DNA of 64,000 nt, from contig PAKZ01000017.1 in NCBI GenBank assembly GCA_002706335.1, forward strand, positions 1 through 64,000. The letters are read 5' to 3'. Made by a program: the position numbers and the translations under genes. Below, in pieces: positions 25,370 through 33,652 of this stretch; within the stretch, counting starts at the first letter, position 1, and every line of letters starts with the position of its first letter. This DNA comes from Ahrensia sp. (GTDB lineage Bacteria; Pseudomonadota; Alphaproteobacteria; Rhizobiales; Rhizobiaceae). The notes under the pieces are model-generated. The model was not told where the DNA came from. It made no database searches and worked only from the letters and a program-made list of their open reading frames with translations.

Positions 25370-25932
25370 CGCGTCTGGCTCTCTCGATCGTTGTCAGTCT
25401 GCTGTCGATTCAGCCGGCGCTGGCGCACAAGCTGAAAGTCTTCGCGACAATCGAAGGCGAGGCGGTGACCGGCTATGCCTTCTTTATCGGCGGCGGCCGG
25501 GCGCAGGGGGCCAAATGGAACGCCGTCGAAGGAGATGACACGCCGCTCGGCGAAGGGCGGACCGACGCGGAGGGCCGCTTCATCCTCGTTCCGCCACAGC
25601 CGGTGACCGCGGACATACGCGTCACGATCGACACGGAGGAAGGCCATATCGCGAGCGCGACCCTGCCGGTGACGCGCTTCGGCGGCGTAGCGGCGGAACC
25701 ATCGGAAGCGGAGACGCCGACGGTGGCGAAGAAGGAGGCCGCGCCCGCATCCGAAGAGACCGCGCTGCTGGTCGAGGCGGCGGTTCAGCGGCAGGTCGAG
25801 CCGCTGCTGGAACGGATCGAGGCGATGGATTCGCGGCTGCGCTACACCGACATGATGTCAGGCCTGTTCCTGATCGCGGGGCTTGCCGGAATGGTGCTCT
25901 GGGCTCTCGGGCGCAAGGATGGCGGCAGGTGA
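25366..25932 (+). CDS. nikL: NikL-type accessory component of nickel ECF transporter
   Basis: A 188-residue protein with an N-terminal signal or membrane segment (LALSIVVSLLSIQPALA), a mature start HKLKVFATIEG, a carboxypeptidase-regulatory-like beta domain (GEGRTDAEGRFILVPPQP), an acidic linker, a short coiled coil (VQRQVEPLLERIEAMDSRL) and a C-terminal membrane helix (LFLIAGLAGMVLWALG). This two-anchor layout with a periplasmic domain is what is described for NikL in nikKMLQO systems. Its exact role is not established. It overlaps nikM by ATGA and nikQ by GTGA. An upstream in-frame extension to 25168 lies inside nikM and is rejected. Confidence 0.78.
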   Translation: MTRLALSIVVSLLSIQPALAHKLKVFATIEGEAVTGYAFFIGGGRAQGAKWNAVEGDDTPLGEGRTDAEGRFILVPPQPVTADIRVTIDTEEGHIASATLPVTRFGGVAAEPSEAETPTVAKKEAAPASEETALLVEAAVQRQVEPLLERIEAMDSRLRYTDMMSGLFLIAGLAGMVLWALGRKDGGR

Positions 25933-26645
25933 TCGCGCTGCCGGGCGATATGCGTGTCCGGCTGGTGACCGCGCTGATACTGGTCGTCGCGATCTCTCAG
26001 CTCCAGACCATCCCCGTAGCGGCCACTGTGCTTGCGGCGGCCGTCACGGTGGCAGTCATGTCGGGGATCGGCGGCAAGGCATGGCTGCGGATGCTGCATG
26101 TCGAGACCTTCATGATCCTTCTGTTCGTGACGCTGCCCTTCACCGTGCCGGGTCGCGCGGTGCTTACCATCGGGCCGTTCGACGCCTCGGCGGAAGGCTT
26201 CACCCGCGCTGCGGTGATCGCTTGCAAGGTGTCCGCCTCGGTGCTGACCATCGTCGTGTTTCTCGGTTCGGTCGAGGCGATGCGGCTTGGCGCGGCGCTG
26301 CATTCCCTGCGGGTGCCGGAGCCGATCGTGCGGCTGTTCGTTTTGACGGTGCGCTATCTGTCGGTGATCGGCGGCGAGGCGCGCCGGCTGCAGGAGGCGA
26401 TGCGTGCGCGCGCCTTCCGCCCCGGCTCCAACCGGCACACATGGCGCAGCTACGGCAATCTCGTCGGCATGCTGCTGGTGCGGGCGCTCGACCGCGCCCA
26501 GCGTGTGGAGGAAGCCATGCTTTGCCGCGGTTTTTCGGGCCGCTTCCCCTGGCAGAAGCCGCCGCGGCTTTCGCGATCCGAGATGGGCTTCATGGCGCTT
26601 GCCACCACGGCAGCGGTGCTGATAACCGCGGCTGACAGGCTATGA
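25929..26645 (+). CDS. nikQ: NikQ/CbiQ energy-coupling factor T component
   Basis: A 238-residue membrane protein with about five hydrophobic helices. It is the EcfT subunit linking the S component to the ATPase. The two cytoplasmic coupling motifs of EcfT proteins, normally Ala-Arg-Gly-like, appear as MRARAFRPG and MLCRGFSG. The GTG start overlaps the nikL stop, and the gene ends in an ATGA overlap with nikO, so the last four genes of the operon are translationally coupled. Confidence 0.87.
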   Translation: MIALPGDMRVRLVTALILVVAISQLQTIPVAATVLAAAVTVAVMSGIGGKAWLRMLHVETFMILLFVTLPFTVPGRAVLTIGPFDASAEGFTRAAVIACKVSASVLTIVVFLGSVEAMRLGAALHSLRVPEPIVRLFVLTVRYLSVIGGEARRLQEAMRARAFRPGSNRHTWRSYGNLVGMLLVRALDRAQRVEEAMLCRGFSGRFPWQKPPRLSRSEMGFMALATTAAVLITAADRL

Positions 26646-27355
26646 GCGATCCGATTTCCCTTTCCGATGTGACGGTCGAGCGCGACGGCGCGGCCGTCCT
26701 GCGCGACATTTCCTTTGCGCTCGGTGCAAGCGAGCGGCTGGCGATCGTCGGTCCGAACGGGGCGGGCAAGACCACCTTGTTGCGCACCATCGCCGGTCTG
26801 GAGCGGGCAAAGGCAGGGCGCGTGACCCTGTTCGGCAAGGATTGCGGGTCGGAAGCGGATTTCCGAATGGCACGACCCCGGATCGGCTTCCTGTTCCAGG
26901 ACAGCGACGACCAGCTCTTCTGCCCGACCGTGGCGGAGGACGTCGCCTTCGGACCTCTCAACACGGGCTGCACGAGCGAAGAGGCTTTCGCGCGGGCGAG
27001 CGAGGTTCTCGGAACGCTCGGCATCGATCATCTGGGCGACCGGATCATTCACAAGCTTTCAGGCGGCGAGAAACGGCTGGTCTGCCTTGCCGGACTGCTG
27101 GCGATGCGGCCGGACGTGCTGCTGCTCGACGAGCCGACCAACGGCGTCGACACGGAAAACGGGGCGCGGCTCAGAGACCGTCTGCGCGCTTTTGGCGGCG
27201 CCATGATCCTGGTTTCGCATGACGACGGATTCGTCGCGGATATGGCGAACCGGGCGCTGGTGCTGGAGGGTGGAAGGCTGCGCGCCGCCGAGATCCACGA
27301 GCATCCGCATATGCACAGCCATGCGCATGTGCATACCCTGCCCGAGGGGGCGTAG
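26642..27355 (+). CDS. nikO: NikO/CbiO ABC transporter ATPase with His-rich tail
   Basis: A 237-residue ABC ATPase that powers the nickel ECF transporter from the cytosolic face. Walker A is GPNGAGKTT near residue 38, the Q-loop is LFQDSDDQLF, the signature is LSGGEKR, Walker B is LLLDEPTNG, and the switch His is in LVSHDD. The C-terminus carries a dense His tail (HEHPHMHSHAHVH), which probably binds metal; such tails are seen in some nickel and cobalt proteins. It is the last gene of the operon and converges with the small gene downstream of gap. Confidence 0.88.
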   Translation: MSDPISLSDVTVERDGAAVLRDISFALGASERLAIVGPNGAGKTTLLRTIAGLERAKAGRVTLFGKDCGSEADFRMARPRIGFLFQDSDDQLFCPTVAEDVAFGPLNTGCTSEEAFARASEVLGTLGIDHLGDRIIHKLSGGEKRLVCLAGLLAMRPDVLLLDEPTNGVDTENGARLRDRLRAFGGAMILVSHDDGFVADMANRALVLEGGRLRAAEIHEHPHMHSHAHVHTLPEGA

Positions 27356-27359
27356 GCGG

Positions 27360-27527
27360 CTAATTATCCTCGTCAGGCGGGTCAGCATACCAATGCGTGC
27401 CCGCGCCGCTTTCGCGCGATCCCGGGAGATCGCGGTCGATGTTTCGGCGAAAGAGGCGGGAAACGAAGAAGCCGGCCGCGCCGATCAGGATCGCAATCGC
27501 GATGAAGATCAGCGGGCCGGCTTGCAT
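27360..27527 (-). CDS. Small membrane protein downstream of gap, 55 residues
   Basis: The frame reads MQAGPLIFIAIAILIGAAGF, then FVSRLFRRNIDRDLPGSRES, then GAGTHWYADPPDEDN: one membrane helix and a hydrophilic acidic C-terminus. Codons are GC3-rich. It starts 19 bases after the gap stop codon on the same strand, so it is probably co-transcribed with gap. I recall a small hypothetical gene between gap and pgk in rhizobia, which this may match. Its stop lies four bases from the nikO stop. Function unknown. Confidence 0.62.
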   Translation of the reverse strand: MQAGPLIFIAIAILIGAAGFFVSRLFRRNIDRDLPGSRESGAGTHWYADPPDEDN

Positions 27528-27546
27528 GGTTCAGGCAGAAATCAGG

Positions 27547-28557
27547 TCAGATGAGCTTGCCCATGGCGACGGCGGTGTCGCCCATGCGGTTGGAGAAGCC
27601 CCATTCGTTGTCGTACCAGGACAGGATGCGCACGAGATTGCCGTCCATGACCTTGGTCTGGTCGCCCTGGAAGGTCGAGGAGTGCGGGTCGTGGTTGAAG
27701 TCGACGGAGACCAGCGGCTCCTCGGTGTAGCCGAGAATGCCTTTCAGTTCGCCTTCGGCGGCAGCCTTGATGGCGGCATTGATCTCGTCCTTCGTCACGT
27801 CGCGCGACGGGATGAACTTCAGGTCGACCACGGAAACGTTCGGGGTGGGAACGCGGATGGCCGAGCCGTCGAGCTTGCCGGCCAGTTCCGGCAGGACGAG
27901 GCCGACGGCCTTAGCGGCGCCGGTCGAGGTCGGGATCATGGACAGGGCCGCGGCGCGGGCGCGATGCAGATCCTTGTGCATCGTGTCGAGCGTCGGTTGG
28001 TCGCCGGTATAGGCGTGGATCGTCGTCATGTAGCCCTTCTCGATGCCGAAGGACTTCTGCAGGACATAGGCGACCGGCGCGAGGCAGTTTGTCGTGCAGG
28101 AGGCGTTGGAGACCACGAGATCGTCGGCGGTCAGAACGTCATGATTGACGCCGTAGACGATGGTCTTGTCGGCGCCCGATGCCGGAGCGGAGACCAGAAC
28201 GCGCTTGGCGCCTGCTTCCAGATGCAGCGACGCCTTCTCCTTTGCGGTGAAGATGCCGGTGCATTCCATGACCACATCGACGCCGAGGTCGCCCCAGGGC
28301 AGGTTCTTCGGGTCGCGCTCGGCGAGCACCTTGAACGAGTCTCCGCCTTCGATGTGGATGGTGTCGCCCTTCACCTCGACGGTCTTCGGGAAACGGCCAT
28401 GCACCGAGTCGTAGCGCATCAGGTGGGCGTTGGTCTCGACCGGGCCGAGATCGTTGATCGCGACGATGTCGATGTCCTTGCGCCCGGATTCATAGATGGC
28501 GCGAACGACGTTGCGGCCGATGCGGCCAAATCCGTTGATGGCGACTTTTACGGTCAT
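27547..28557 (-). CDS. gap: Type I glyceraldehyde-3-phosphate dehydrogenase
   Basis: A 336-residue cytosolic enzyme catalysing phosphorylating oxidation of glyceraldehyde-3-phosphate with NAD(P). The N-terminal NAD site is [14 protein letters not shown]; the catalytic Cys lies in SNASCTTNC (about residue 155); the catalytic His is in [10 protein letters not shown]; and the C-terminus has [13 protein letters not shown]. It lies 30 bases downstream of tkt on the same strand, so tkt-gap-small gene looks like one transcript. Length and motifs are standard for bacterial GapA/GapB. Confidence 0.95.
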   Translation of the reverse strand: MTVKVAINGFGRIGRNVVRAIYESGRKDIDIVAINDLGPVETNAHLMRYDSVHGRFPKTVEVKGDTIHIEGGDSFKVLAERDPKNLPWGDLGVDVVMECTGIFTAKEKASLHLEAGAKRVLVSAPASGADKTIVYGVNHDVLTADDLVVSNASCTTNCLAPVAYVLQKSFGIEKGYMTTIHAYTGDQPTLDTMHKDLHRARAAALSMIPTSTGAAKAVGLVLPELAGKLDGSAIRVPTPNVSVVDLKFIPSRDVTKDEINAAIKAAAEGELKGILGYTEEPLVSVDFNHDPHSSTFQGDQTKVMDGNLVRILSWYDNEWGFSNRMGDTAVAMGKLI

Positions 28558-28587
28558 GCGTATTCCTCCGTTTGAGTTGAGGGGACC

Positions 28588-30591
28588 TTAGTGATGTTGC
28601 CCGCCGTCGTGAATGCGTGTTTCGGCCGCATTCACGATCGCTTCCGGCGTGATGCCGAAATGGGCGTAAAGTTCCTTGTAGGGGCCGGACGCACCGAAAG
28701 AGTCCATGCCGATGAAGGCTCCTTCAAGGCCGATGATTGCATCCCAGCCCTGGCGAATGCCGGCTTCCACGGCAATCTTCACCTTGGCGTTGCCGATGAT
28801 GGCGTCGCGGTAGTCGGCGGATTGCGCAAGGAAGATGTCCATGCAGGGCACCGATACGACGCGGGTCGGGTGACCGTTGGCCTCCAGGGCTTCTTTTGCC
28901 GCGAGTGCGATCTCGACTTCCGAGCCGGTGGCGAAGATCGAGACAACGGCGTCGTCGCTGGCAGCCGAAAGCTCATAGGCGCCGAGCGCGCAGCGATTGT
29001 CCGTCTCGTATTCGCTACGAACCGGGGCGAGGTTCTGGCGGGTCAGGGCGAGGGTGGACGGCGTCTGCATGTTCTGCAGCGCCAGTTCCCAGCACTCGGC
29101 CGTTTCCATCGCGTCTGCCGGGCGGAAGACGTTGTGGTTCGGTATCGCCCGCAGCGCGGCCAGATGTTCAACCGGCTGGTGAGTCGGGCCGTCTTCGCCC
29201 AGACCGATGGAATCATGCGTCATCACGAAGATGTTGCGGATACCCATCAGCGAAGCGAGGCGCATGGCGGGACGGGCATAATCGGAAAAGACCAGGAACG
29301 TGCCGCCATAGGGGATGAGGCCGCCATGCAGTGCGATGCCGTTCATGGCCGAGGCCATGGCGTGCTCGCGAATGCCGTAATGGAGGTATCGGCCGGAGAA
29401 ATCGTCCGGCGAGACATTCTCGGTCTGGCTGGTCTTGGTGTTGTTGGAGCCGGTCAGGTCAGCAGAGCCGCCAAGCGTCTCGATGACGGCACCATTGATG
29501 ATTTCCAGCGCGTTCTCGGACGATTTGCGCGTGGCAAGCGTCGGCTGATCGGCGGCAAGCTTCTTCTTGTACTTCTCCATCGCAGGTTCGAAGCCCGCCG
29601 GCAGGTCGCCCCGCATGCGGCGCTCGAATTCGCCGCGCAGGGCGGCGTCGGCTTCGCCGAGGCGCTTTTCCCAGGCTACGCGCTGCTTGCCGGCGTTCAG
29701 ACCGACCACGCGCCAGTCATCGAGGATCTCTGACGGGATCTCGAAGGGCTTCGCGTCCCAGCCGAGTTCCTTGCGGGCGCCGGCGATTTCCTCGGCGCCG
29801 AGAGGCGAACCGTGAACTTTCGATGTGCCCGCCTTGCTCGGCGCGCCGAAGCCGATGGTGGTGCGGCAGGCGATCAGCGTCGGGGCGTCGGAGGATTGCG
29901 CGCGCTCTATTGCCGCGGCGATCTCGTCGGGATCGTGGCCGTCGACGGCGATCGTCTCCCAGCCGGAGGCCTCGAAGCGGGCCTGCTGGTCGGTGGAGTC
30001 GGCAAGCGAGACCTTGCCGTCGATGGAGATGCCGTTGTTGTCCCAGAAGACGATCAGCTTCGACAGCTTGAGATGGCCGGCCAGCGTCAGCGCTTCCTGG
30101 CTGATGCCTTCCATGAGGCAGCCGTCGCCGGCGAGCACATAGGTGTAGTGGTCGACCAGGTCGCCGCCGAATTCGTTGGCGAGCTTCTTCTCGGCGATTG
30201 CCATGCCGACCGCGTTGGCGAAACCCTGGCCGAGCGGGCCGGTGGTGGTCTCGATGCCGGCGGCGTGGCCGTATTCGGGGTGGCCGGCGGTCTTCGCGCC
30301 GAGCTGGCGAAAATTCCGGATATCCTCGATCGTCATGTCCTCGTAACCGAGGAGATAGAGCAGCGAGTAAAGCAGCATCGATCCGTGGCCGGCCGACAGG
30401 ACGAACCGGTCGCGGTCCGGCCATTTCGGATTCATCGGATCAAATTTCATGAATTTCGAAAACAAAACCGTGGCAACGTCGGCCGCGCCCATCGGCAGGC
30501 CGGGGTGGCCGGAATTGGCCGCCTCCACCGCATCCATGGAGAGGAATCGGATCGCATTTGCCATCCGGTCGTGTTTTTCGCGTGCCGTCAT
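28588..30591 (-). CDS. tkt: Transketolase
   Basis: A 667-residue thiamine-diphosphate enzyme of the pentose phosphate pathway, transferring two-carbon units between sugar phosphates. The TPP/Mg motif starts [13 protein letters not shown] and ends WDNNGIS; the N-terminus has [13 protein letters not shown]; the central domain shows [21 protein letters not shown]. The length is normal. It is first in the tkt-gap-small gene run. A likely promoter (30671-30698) and a 12-bp palindrome lie upstream. The start ATG at 30591 is the first in frame that fits the family. Confidence 0.95.
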   Translation of the reverse strand: MTAREKHDRMANAIRFLSMDAVEAANSGHPGLPMGAADVATVLFSKFMKFDPMNPKWPDRDRFVLSAGHGSMLLYSLLYLLGYEDMTIEDIRNFRQLGAKTAGHPEYGHAAGIETTTGPLGQGFANAVGMAIAEKKLANEFGGDLVDHYTYVLAGDGCLMEGISQEALTLAGHLKLSKLIVFWDNNGISIDGKVSLADSTDQQARFEASGWETIAVDGHDPDEIAAAIERAQSSDAPTLIACRTTIGFGAPSKAGTSKVHGSPLGAEEIAGARKELGWDAKPFEIPSEILDDWRVVGLNAGKQRVAWEKRLGEADAALRGEFERRMRGDLPAGFEPAMEKYKKKLAADQPTLATRKSSENALEIINGAVIETLGGSADLTGSNNTKTSQTENVSPDDFSGRYLHYGIREHAMASAMNGIALHGGLIPYGGTFLVFSDYARPAMRLASLMGIRNIFVMTHDSIGLGEDGPTHQPVEHLAALRAIPNHNVFRPADAMETAECWELALQNMQTPSTLALTRQNLAPVRSEYETDNRCALGAYELSAASDDAVVSIFATGSEVEIALAAKEALEANGHPTRVVSVPCMDIFLAQSADYRDAIIGNAKVKIAVEAGIRQGWDAIIGLEGAFIGMDSFGASGPYKELYAHFGITPEAIVNAAETRIHDGGQHH

Positions 30592-30670
30592 GGGGGTTCC
30601 TGAAGGTTTTCCTGTGTGCGCCGCCGGGTTCGAGCCTTGGCTTCAGGCGGTCCGGATCGAAATCGCGCGA

Positions 30671-30698
30671 CACATAGCAGGTCGCCGAGACGAGTCAA
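30671..30698 (-). promoter_or_regulatory. Candidate promoter of tkt
   Basis: On the minus strand TTGACT is followed after 16 bases by TATGTG, resembling a housekeeping sigma-70 promoter. It lies about 80-107 bases upstream of the tkt start codon. The -10 match is only moderate. Confidence 0.4.
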
Positions 30699-30737
30699 CA
30701 AAGCGGGCGGTTTGGCTGGCTTGTCGCGACGCCGCTC

Positions 30738-30749
30738 CCTTACGTAAGG
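30738..30749. repeat. 12-bp perfect palindrome CCTTACGTAAGG
   Basis: This exact palindrome lies in the tkt/DUF4164 divergent region, about 40 bases upstream of the candidate tkt -35. It could be a regulator site; no regulator is adjacent and a chance occurrence cannot be excluded. Confidence 0.4.
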
Positions 30750-30892
30750 TCAGTTCTGTCCTGTGGGTTTGTTCACGCCATGTTTGAAAAGACCTTGCGA
30801 AGGGGCTAACTTGATGCACTGTCTTATTGCTTCGGCATAAGACCCTCAATTGCATGGCGTTCGTAGCGGCGGGGGAGTTGAGAGTATCCGGC

Positions 30893-31165
30893 ATGGCATC
30901 TGAACAGACCCTCTCTGAAGTCCTGGGCAGGCTCGACCGGGCCGTGTCCTCTCTGGAGAACACGGTCGAGCGGCAGCTTGAAGTGCGCGAAAACTATCGC
31001 GACGCGGAGGAGGAAGTGCAACGCATGAACTCCGACCGCGGCCGTCTTGCCGGAGAGCTGGACGCCTCGGAATCGCGCGCCGAGCGGCTGGAGGACGTCA
31101 ACAAGGAAGTCTCGCGCCGGCTGGTCACCGCGATGGAAACAATCCGCACCGTGCTCGACCGCTAG
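30893..31165 (+). CDS. DUF4164 coiled-coil protein upstream of zapA
   Basis: A 90-residue protein that is almost wholly helical and coiled-coil, starting MASEQTLSEVLGRLDRAVSS and running to the stop with heptad-like Leu and acidic/basic alternation. It matches DUF4164, which commonly sits directly before zapA in Rhizobiales, so a role near the divisome is inferred from position only. ATG 30893 is chosen; the upstream extension (MLRHKTLNCMAFVAAG) looks unlike the family. It is followed by zapA after 34 bases. Confidence 0.78.
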   Translation: MASEQTLSEVLGRLDRAVSSLENTVERQLEVRENYRDAEEEVQRMNSDRGRLAGELDASESRAERLEDVNKEVSRRLVTAMETIRTVLDR

Positions 31166-31199
31166 TCATTTCAGTCTTCAATTTCGGAAAGTCCCTTAC

Positions 31200-31553
31200 A
31201 TGTCCCAGGTATCAGTGACGATCGACGGCAAGGCCTATCGCATGGCCTGCGATCCCGGCCAGGAGGAGCACCTGCAGGATCTCGCCGGGCGTCTCGATCA
31301 ATATGTCACGCATCTCAAGGGCTCGTTCGGCGAAATCGGCGACCAGCGCATCACGGTGATGGCCGGCATCATGGTGATGGACGAGCTGGTGGAGTTGCAG
31401 AAACGCGTGAAAGGGCTTGAGTCGGAAATGGAGTCGCTGCGGCGCACGCGCGACGAGGCGCTTCAGCGCGCCGACAATGTCGACGATATGCTGAAAGAGC
31501 GACTCAGTTCCGTGACGGACAAGATCGAGGCCGTGGCGGCGAAATTGGCGTGA
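31200..31553 (+). CDS. zapA: Cell division protein ZapA
   Basis: A 117-residue protein. The N-terminal domain (MSQVSVTIDGKAYRMACDPG, then EEHLQDLAGRLDQYV) is typical of ZapA, followed by a long helix (MVMDELVELQKRVKGLESEM) for coiled-coil tetramerisation. ZapA bundles FtsZ filaments at midcell in the cytosol. The longer open frame from 31047 overlaps the DUF4164 gene and is rejected. The gene is followed by 6S RNA and fthC, the conserved zapA-ssrS-fthC (ygfA) arrangement. Confidence 0.88.
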   Translation: MSQVSVTIDGKAYRMACDPGQEEHLQDLAGRLDQYVTHLKGSFGEIGDQRITVMAGIMVMDELVELQKRVKGLESEMESLRRTRDEALQRADNVDDMLKERLSSVTDKIEAVAAKLA

Positions 31554-31596
31554 CGCCCACTGGCTTTCGTCCGTGCCGCAACCTATATCGCAACCT

Positions 31597-31751
31597 GACC
31601 GACTGCGCTTCGCGACAGGAAACAATTCCCCGGGGCCTTACGCATCCTTAGGGAGCTGTCACTGATTAGGCTCGTGGGCTTTTTCACACGGCGCCCACCT
31701 ACAAAAGTAGGTTCCCGGGATGCCGCTTTCCATCGGCTGTCGTGGTCGGTC
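31597..31751 (+). ncRNA. ssrS: 6S RNA
   Basis: Position between zapA and 5-formyltetrahydrofolate cyclo-ligase is the classic 6S RNA locus. The ends pair exactly: GACCGAC at 31597-31603 with GTCGGTC at 31745-31751. The interior contains the conserved-looking segments GGGAGCTGTCACTGATTAGG and GTGGGCTTTTTCACACGG, and a hairpin ACCTACAAAAGTAGGT, as I recall from rhizobial 6S RNAs. It binds RNA polymerase and mimics an open promoter. Exact ends are estimates. Confidence 0.78.
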
Positions 31752-31774
31752 TCCTTTCTCACAGGGGTAACGCC

Positions 31775-32362
31775 TTGTCCTCCAATTCCAGCGACCTGAA
31801 GAAAACGATCCGCCGCGAGAGGCTGGCCGCGCGCGACGCCATTCCGGCCGATCTGCGCATCGAGAAAAGCCTCGCCATGGCGGAGCATGGCGCGGGGATC
31901 GCCTTCGAGCCGGGGACGGTGGTTTCCGGTTTCTCGCCGATCCGCTCCGAGGCCGATATCAGGCCGCTGATGTTTTCGATGCGCGAGAAGGGCGCCAGGC
32001 TCTGCCTGCCGGTGGTGCTGGACCGCGAGACGATCGTTTTCCGCGATCTGGTGCGTGGCGCGGAGCTGGTCGACACGGGGTTCGGCACAGCGGGTCCGGG
32101 GCCGGAGGCCGAGGTACTCGACCCCGAATTGCTGCTGGTTCCGCTGTCGGCCTTCGATGCGGCGGGCAACCGGATCGGCTATGGCGCGGGCCATTACGAC
32201 CGGGCGATCGCGCGGCTTCGAGCGAAGGGCATGAGGCCGCGGCTGGTCGGCATCGCGTTTTCCTGCCAGGAGGTCGAAGAGGTGCCGGCGGAGCCGCATG
32301 ACGTGCCGCTGGACGCGATTTTGACGGAGGATGGCTTGCGCCAGCTTGGCGGGCGGGCCTAG
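31775..32362 (+). CDS. fthC: 5-formyltetrahydrofolate cyclo-ligase
   Basis: About 195 residues. It converts 5-formyl-THF to 5,10-methenyl-THF with ATP. The N-terminus carries the family Lys/Arg cluster (LKKTIRRERLAARDAI); the signature near the C-terminus is IGYGAGHYDR, with PHDVPLDAILTE at the end. The best start is TTG 31775, preceded by AGGGGT; the upstream GTG at 31742 lies inside the 6S RNA. As in gammaproteobacteria, it may be expressed partly by read-through from the 6S promoter (inference). It is followed after nine bases by the phosphoesterase gene. Confidence 0.85.
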   Translation: MSSNSSDLKKTIRRERLAARDAIPADLRIEKSLAMAEHGAGIAFEPGTVVSGFSPIRSEADIRPLMFSMREKGARLCLPVVLDRETIVFRDLVRGAELVDTGFGTAGPGPEAEVLDPELLLVPLSAFDAAGNRIGYGAGHYDRAIARLRAKGMRPRLVGIAFSCQEVEEVPAEPHDVPLDAILTEDGLRQLGGRA

Positions 32363-32371
32363 GAAAGGGCG

Positions 32372-33193
32372 ATGAGACTACTTTTTCTTGGCGACATGGT
32401 GGGCCGGACGGGCCGCAACGCGGTCTATGAACGGCTTCCGGGCCTGATCTCCGACTACAAGCTCGATTTCGTCGTGGTGAATGGCGAGAACGCGGCGGGC
32501 GGTTTCGGCATCACCGAGGCGATCTTCGCCGACACGCTGGACGCCGGCGCCGATGTGGTGACGACGGGCAACCATGTGTGGGACCAGCGCGAGGCGCTGG
32601 TCTTTGCCGACCGGCACCCGCAGTTCCTTCGGCCGGCCAATTTTCCGAAAGGCACGCCCGGCAAGGGCATGGGCGTCTATACGGCGAAGAACGGCGCGCG
32701 GGTGATGGTCTCCAACATCATGGGCAAGGTGTTCATGGCGCCCGATCTCGACGATCCGTTCTCCTGCGCCGAGCAGCAATTGTCCGGCGGCGGGCTGGGA
32801 TCCGAATTCGACGCGGTGGTGTTCGATTTCCATGCCGAGGCGACGTCGGAGAAGATGTGCTTCGGCCATTTCGTCGACGGGCGCGCGAGCCTCGTTGTCG
32901 GCACCCATACGCATACGCCGACGGCCGACCACCAGATCCTAGCCGGCGGCACGGCCTATCTGTCGGATGCCGGCATGTGCGGCGACTATGATTCCTCGCT
33001 GGGCATGGACAAGGAGGAACCGCTCAACCGGTTCCTGTCGAAAATCCCGAAGGGCCGTTTCGAGGCGGCCTCCGGCCCGGCGACGATCTGCGGCGTCGCG
33101 GTCGAGATTTCCGATCGTACCGGGCTTGCCGAAAAGGTCGCGCCGCTGCGTCTCGGTCCTCGCTTGCAGGAAGCCATGCCAGACTGGTGGTAA
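32372..33193 (+). CDS. YmdB-type metallophosphoesterase (TIGR00282 family)
   Basis: A 273-residue protein starting MRLLFLGDMVGRTGRNAVYE. Metal ligands of the calcineurin-like phosphoesterase fold are visible: Asp in LGDMVG, Asn in VVNGENAAGG, Asn-His in TTGNHVWDQ, His in FDFHAEATSEK, and the pair in GTHTHTPTAD. Family members such as B. subtilis YmdB hydrolyse 2',3'-cyclic nucleotides; the same is inferred here. It lies nine bases after fthC and is probably in the same transcript. Confidence 0.87.
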   Translation: MRLLFLGDMVGRTGRNAVYERLPGLISDYKLDFVVVNGENAAGGFGITEAIFADTLDAGADVVTTGNHVWDQREALVFADRHPQFLRPANFPKGTPGKGMGVYTAKNGARVMVSNIMGKVFMAPDLDDPFSCAEQQLSGGGLGSEFDAVVFDFHAEATSEKMCFGHFVDGRASLVVGTHTHTPTADHQILAGGTAYLSDAGMCGDYDSSLGMDKEEPLNRFLSKIPKGRFEAASGPATICGVAVEISDRTGLAEKVAPLRLGPRLQEAMPDWW

Positions 33194-33205
33194 CGGGTTT
33201 ATCGA

Positions 33206-33544
33206 TCAGTCGTTGAACCGGTCGCCGAACGGGAAGATCGGCTTTATCTTCTCGCAATTGTAAACGACGCAGCGCGGATTGTCTTTCGCGGGGACCGTGT
33301 GGGCGACATGTCTCTCGCCGATGGGGCAGTTTCGCTGCGGGCTCTCGTAACGATCATAGAGAAAATAGTTGGCGATGTTCTTCGACGGGTAGCGCACGAC
33401 TGCGGACCCGTCGCGGATGATCGTCTGCTGGACGGTCGCACAGCTGTTGAGATCCGCGCGGATGCGGGCCACGGCGTGCGCCTGGGTGGCGGCGAGCATT
33501 GCGGCCGATGCCAGCGCGCCGATGCGGATGAGATGGCGATTCAT
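33206..33544 (-). CDS. Small secreted protein with four cysteines
   Basis: A 112-residue protein with a clear Sec signal peptide (MNRHLIRIGALASAAMLAATQAHA in full, cleavage after AHA). The mature part of about 88 residues has four cysteines, in NSCATV, RNCPIG and RCVVYNCEK, likely forming two disulfides in the periplasm. The pattern of Tyr/Arg/Asp residues and the FPFGDRFND end are not diagnostic. I do not recognise a named domain. It converges with the phosphoesterase gene and seems to be a single-gene unit. Confidence 0.65.
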   Translation of the reverse strand: MNRHLIRIGALASAAMLAATQAHAVARIRADLNSCATVQQTIIRDGSAVVRYPSKNIANYFLYDRYESPQRNCPIGERHVAHTVPAKDNPRCVVYNCEKIKPIFPFGDRFND

Positions 33545-33652
33545 GGGCGAACTCCTGTTTTGAGGTCAGATAGAACGCGAATCGGTCGGAAGCGTGATCG
33601 ACCGTCCGGCAAAACGTGCCGCGGCCTTCGGTTCACTCTTCTCGCGACGTGC

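Larger units (their letters stand above)
30592..30892. other. Divergent intergenic region between tkt and the DUF4164 gene
   Basis: About 300 bases with no recognisable gene. It contains the tkt promoter candidate at 30671-30698 and the palindrome at 30738-30749. Upstream extension of the DUF4164 frame to 30827 is open but lacks support. Confidence 0.5.
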
